64,000 nucleotides of DNA from Chitinophaga ginsengisegetis. GTDB lineage: Bacteria > Bacteroidota > Bacteroidia > Chitinophagales > Chitinophagaceae. The stretch's first letter is position 1. Each line of letters starts with the position of its first letter. Below the pieces are notes generated by a model that ran no database searches, was not told the DNA's origin, and saw nothing but the letters and a program-made list of their open reading frames with translations. The DNA lies in contig NZ_FUZZ01000002.1 of assembly GCF_900168065.1 (NCBI RefSeq), positions 186,001 through 250,000 of the forward strand. The letters run 5' to 3'. Below, in pieces: positions 62,277 to 64,000 of the stretch. The position numbers and the translations under genes are program-made.

Positions 62277-64000
62277 ATGCAAGCATCATTCAAAACCACC
62301 TGTTGTTACTGCGGCGTAGGCTGTGGAATAGTGGTACATAAAGACCGGCAGGGCAAGCTGCATGTAGAAGGTGACAAAACACACCCGGTTAATAAGGGTA
62401 TGCTTTGTTCCAAAGGTATGAACCTGCACTATACAGTGATGGATACATCAGACAGGTTGCTGTATCCTGAAATGCGGTACCACCGTAACCTTCCACGGCA
62501 AAGGGTTACATGGGATCAGGCATTGGAAAGAACGGCCGCTGTATTTGCAGCCATCATAAAAAAACATGGTCCGGATGCTGTAGCCTTCTACGCATCCGGG
62601 CAATGCCTGACGGAGGAATACTATGTAGTGAATAAGCTGATCAAGGGATTTATTGGCAGCAATAATATAGATACCAACTCCCGGCTGTGTATGAGCAGTG
62701 CGGTAGTGGCTTATAAAATGGCTTTGGGAGAAGATGCAGTGCCCGGCACCTACGATGATATAGAGCAGGCCGACTGCATCTTTGTGGCAGGCGCCAATCC
62801 GGCGTGGTGCCATCCTATTTTATGGCGCAGGATAGAAGCAGCGAAAGCAGCCAACCCGGCTATGAAGATTATTGTGAGTGACCCGCGGGTAACACAAAGT
62901 TGCGCGCTGGCGGATCTGCACTTGCAGGTAAACCCCGGTACTGATATTGTATTACACCACGCCATAGGCCGCGCGCTGATCACCGCCGGGCATACCGATA
63001 GTTCCTTTGTGGAAGCGCATACCAATGGTTTTGATAAGTACAAGGATACCGTGATGGAACGCACCATAGAAGAAGCGGCGGCCATTTGCGGTATTGCTGC
63101 GGAAAATATCCACAAGGCTGCCGATTACATTGGCAACGCCACCGGGTTCATGACGCTCTGGACAATGGGTTTGAACCAAAGCTCCGTGGGCGTGCATAAA
63201 AATCTTAGTCTCATTAACCTTCACCTGATCACCGGCCATATCGGCAAACCCGGCAGCGGCCCCTTCTCTTTAACAGGCCAGCCCAATGCAATGGGTGGCC
63301 GCGAAGTTGGCGGTTTATCCAATCTCCTCCCGGCGCACCGCGTGCTGAACAATCCTGCGCACCGCAAAGAGGTACAGGCTTTCTGGGGAGGCACCGAGCT
63401 TTCCGACAAGCCGGGGCTTACTGCCACAGAGATGTTCACCGCATTAAACGATGGACGGCTGAAAGCTATCTGGATCATGTGTACCAATCCGTTGGTGAGC
63501 CTGCCCGACGCCCGCTTTGCCGAAGCTGCCCTGCAAAAGGCAAAGTATGTAGTAGTGCAGGAAATTTCCAGTAAGCCCGAAACGTTGCGTTATGCAGATG
63601 TGGTATTACCCGCCGCTGCATGGACGGAAAAAGAGGGCACCATGACCAACGCAGAACGACGCATCAGCTATCTCACCAAAGTGACTGATGCGCCTGGCGA
63701 GGCGTTACCCGATGCCGAAATCATTTGCCGCTTTGCGCAAAAAATGGGCTATCACGGCTTCGACTATACGAATGTATCTGAGATATACGATGAACATTGC
63801 CGTCTTACTGCCGGTACCAACATTGATGTGAGTGAACTGAACTATGATATTATCAAGGCACAGCGCAGCGTGCAGTGGCCCTATCAATCGGGCAACGGCA
63901 CGCCGCGCCTGTTCCGCGACCACCGGTTTTATACCCCTGATGAAAGGGCGGTAATCCATAGTTTCGGCGATGACAACAGATCCGAGCCACTCAGCAATGA
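62277..64000 (+). CDS. nasA: Assimilatory nitrate reductase catalytic subunit (5' part; runs off the window)
   Basis: Open from ATG 62277 to the right edge, 574 codons of an enzyme normally about 700-1200 residues long. The N-terminal [4Fe-4S] cysteines are Cys9, Cys12, Cys16 and Cys44 (CCYCGVGC and MLCSKG). The molybdenum ligand is probably Cys138 in SRLCMSS. Molybdopterin-guanine-dinucleotide motifs follow, such as MGLNQSSVGVHKN, TGHIGKPGSGPFSLTGQPNAMGGREVGG and MCTNPLVSLPD. It reduces nitrate to nitrite for NirBD. The chain has no stop in the window, so whether extra C-terminal Fe-S or flavin domains follow cannot be seen. Confidence 0.93.
   Translation, partial: MQASFKTTCCYCGVGCGIVVHKDRQGKLHVEGDKTHPVNKGMLCSKGMNLHYTVMDTSDRLLYPEMRYHRNLPRQRVTWDQALERTAAVFAAIIKKHGPDAVAFYASGQCLTEEYYVVNKLIKGFIGSNNIDTNSRLCMSSAVVAYKMALGEDAVPGTYDDIEQADCIFVAGANPAWCHPILWRRIEAAKAANPAMKIIVSDPRVTQSCALADLHLQVNPGTDIVLHHAIGRALITAGHTDSSFVEAHTNGFDKYKDTVMERTIEEAAAICGIAAENIHKAADYIGNATGFMTLWTMGLNQSSVGVHKNLSLINLHLITGHIGKPGSGPFSLTGQPNAMGGREVGGLSNLLPAHRVLNNPAHRKEVQAFWGGTELSDKPGLTATEMFTALNDGRLKAIWIMCTNPLVSLPDARFAEAALQKAKYVVVQEISSKPETLRYADVVLPAAAWTEKEGTMTNAERRISYLTKVTDAPGEALPDAEIICRFAQKMGYHGFDYTNVSEIYDEHCRLTAGTNIDVSELNYDIIKAQRSVQWPYQSGNGTPRLFRDHRFYTPDERAVIHSFGDDNRSEPLSN

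Noticed and set aside
1..64000. tRNA, rRNA, CRISPR arrays, insertion sequences, prophage.
   Set aside because: No cloverleaf, array of spaced repeats, transposase or phage gene was found on either strand.

Overview
The window looks like a chromosomal segment of a Bacteroidota bacterium, most likely a Chitinophaga-type soil or plant-associated species. The evidence is a SusC/SusD pair with a hybrid-type sensor system, Bacteroidota promoter boxes (TAnnTTTG), DUF3823 and GAF-family proteins typical of the phylum, and many signal-peptide glycoside hydrolases. I recognised 42 protein-coding genes, one of them cut off by the right edge, and one decayed gene. I saw no rRNA, tRNA, insertion sequence, phage or CRISPR array.

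Layout. 0-16 kb is mostly housekeeping or poorly characterised: a PYROXD2-like FAD oxidoreductase, a 778-residue GAF protein, a DUF1579 protein, a PfkB sugar kinase, a VIT/CCC1-like protein, a 1232-residue AsmA-like protein, an S41 peptidase, DNA topoisomerase III and an AraC regulator followed by an SDR oxidoreductase. 16-18 kb holds a TetR regulator and a DUF1348 gene, each preceded by nearly the same palindrome. 17.9-26.5 kb is a sugar-degradation stretch: GH78 alpha-L-rhamnosidase, ribose-5-phosphate isomerase, GH95 enzyme, AGE-family (cellobiose-2-epimerase-like) enzyme and a GPH sugar symporter. 26.6-29.9 kb holds a YihY/BrkB membrane protein, a decayed dihydrofolate-reductase-like gene, and a LysR regulator divergent from a cupin-tautomerase pair.

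29.9-44.9 kb is a complete polysaccharide utilisation locus on the minus strand (GH43, GH2, GH127, SusC, SusD, DUF3823). A hybrid-two-component-like regulator is transcribed away from it, but its kinase and its response regulator/AraC part are separate overlapping genes. GH127 carries all the zinc/cysteine residues of the beta-L-arabinofuranosidase family, so the target is probably an arabinose-bearing plant glycan.

45-54 kb holds a CPA2 cation/proton antiporter, aconitase, an LCMT-type methyltransferase, an MBL-fold hydrolase and a CBS-domain ClC protein. 54.2-64 kb is a nitrate/nitrite assimilation region: two Crp/Fnr regulators with FNR-like cysteine sets, siroheme methyltransferase, NirB, NirD, a beta-barrel porin, a nitrate/nitrite transporter and the start of a molybdopterin nitrate reductase. 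A perfect palindrome with FNR-box geometry lies between the ClC gene and the first Fnr gene. The most novel-looking points are this FNR/ClC/nitrate arrangement with its own outer-membrane channel, the split sensor/regulator of the PUL, and several local regulator-operator pairs that can be read from the sequence.
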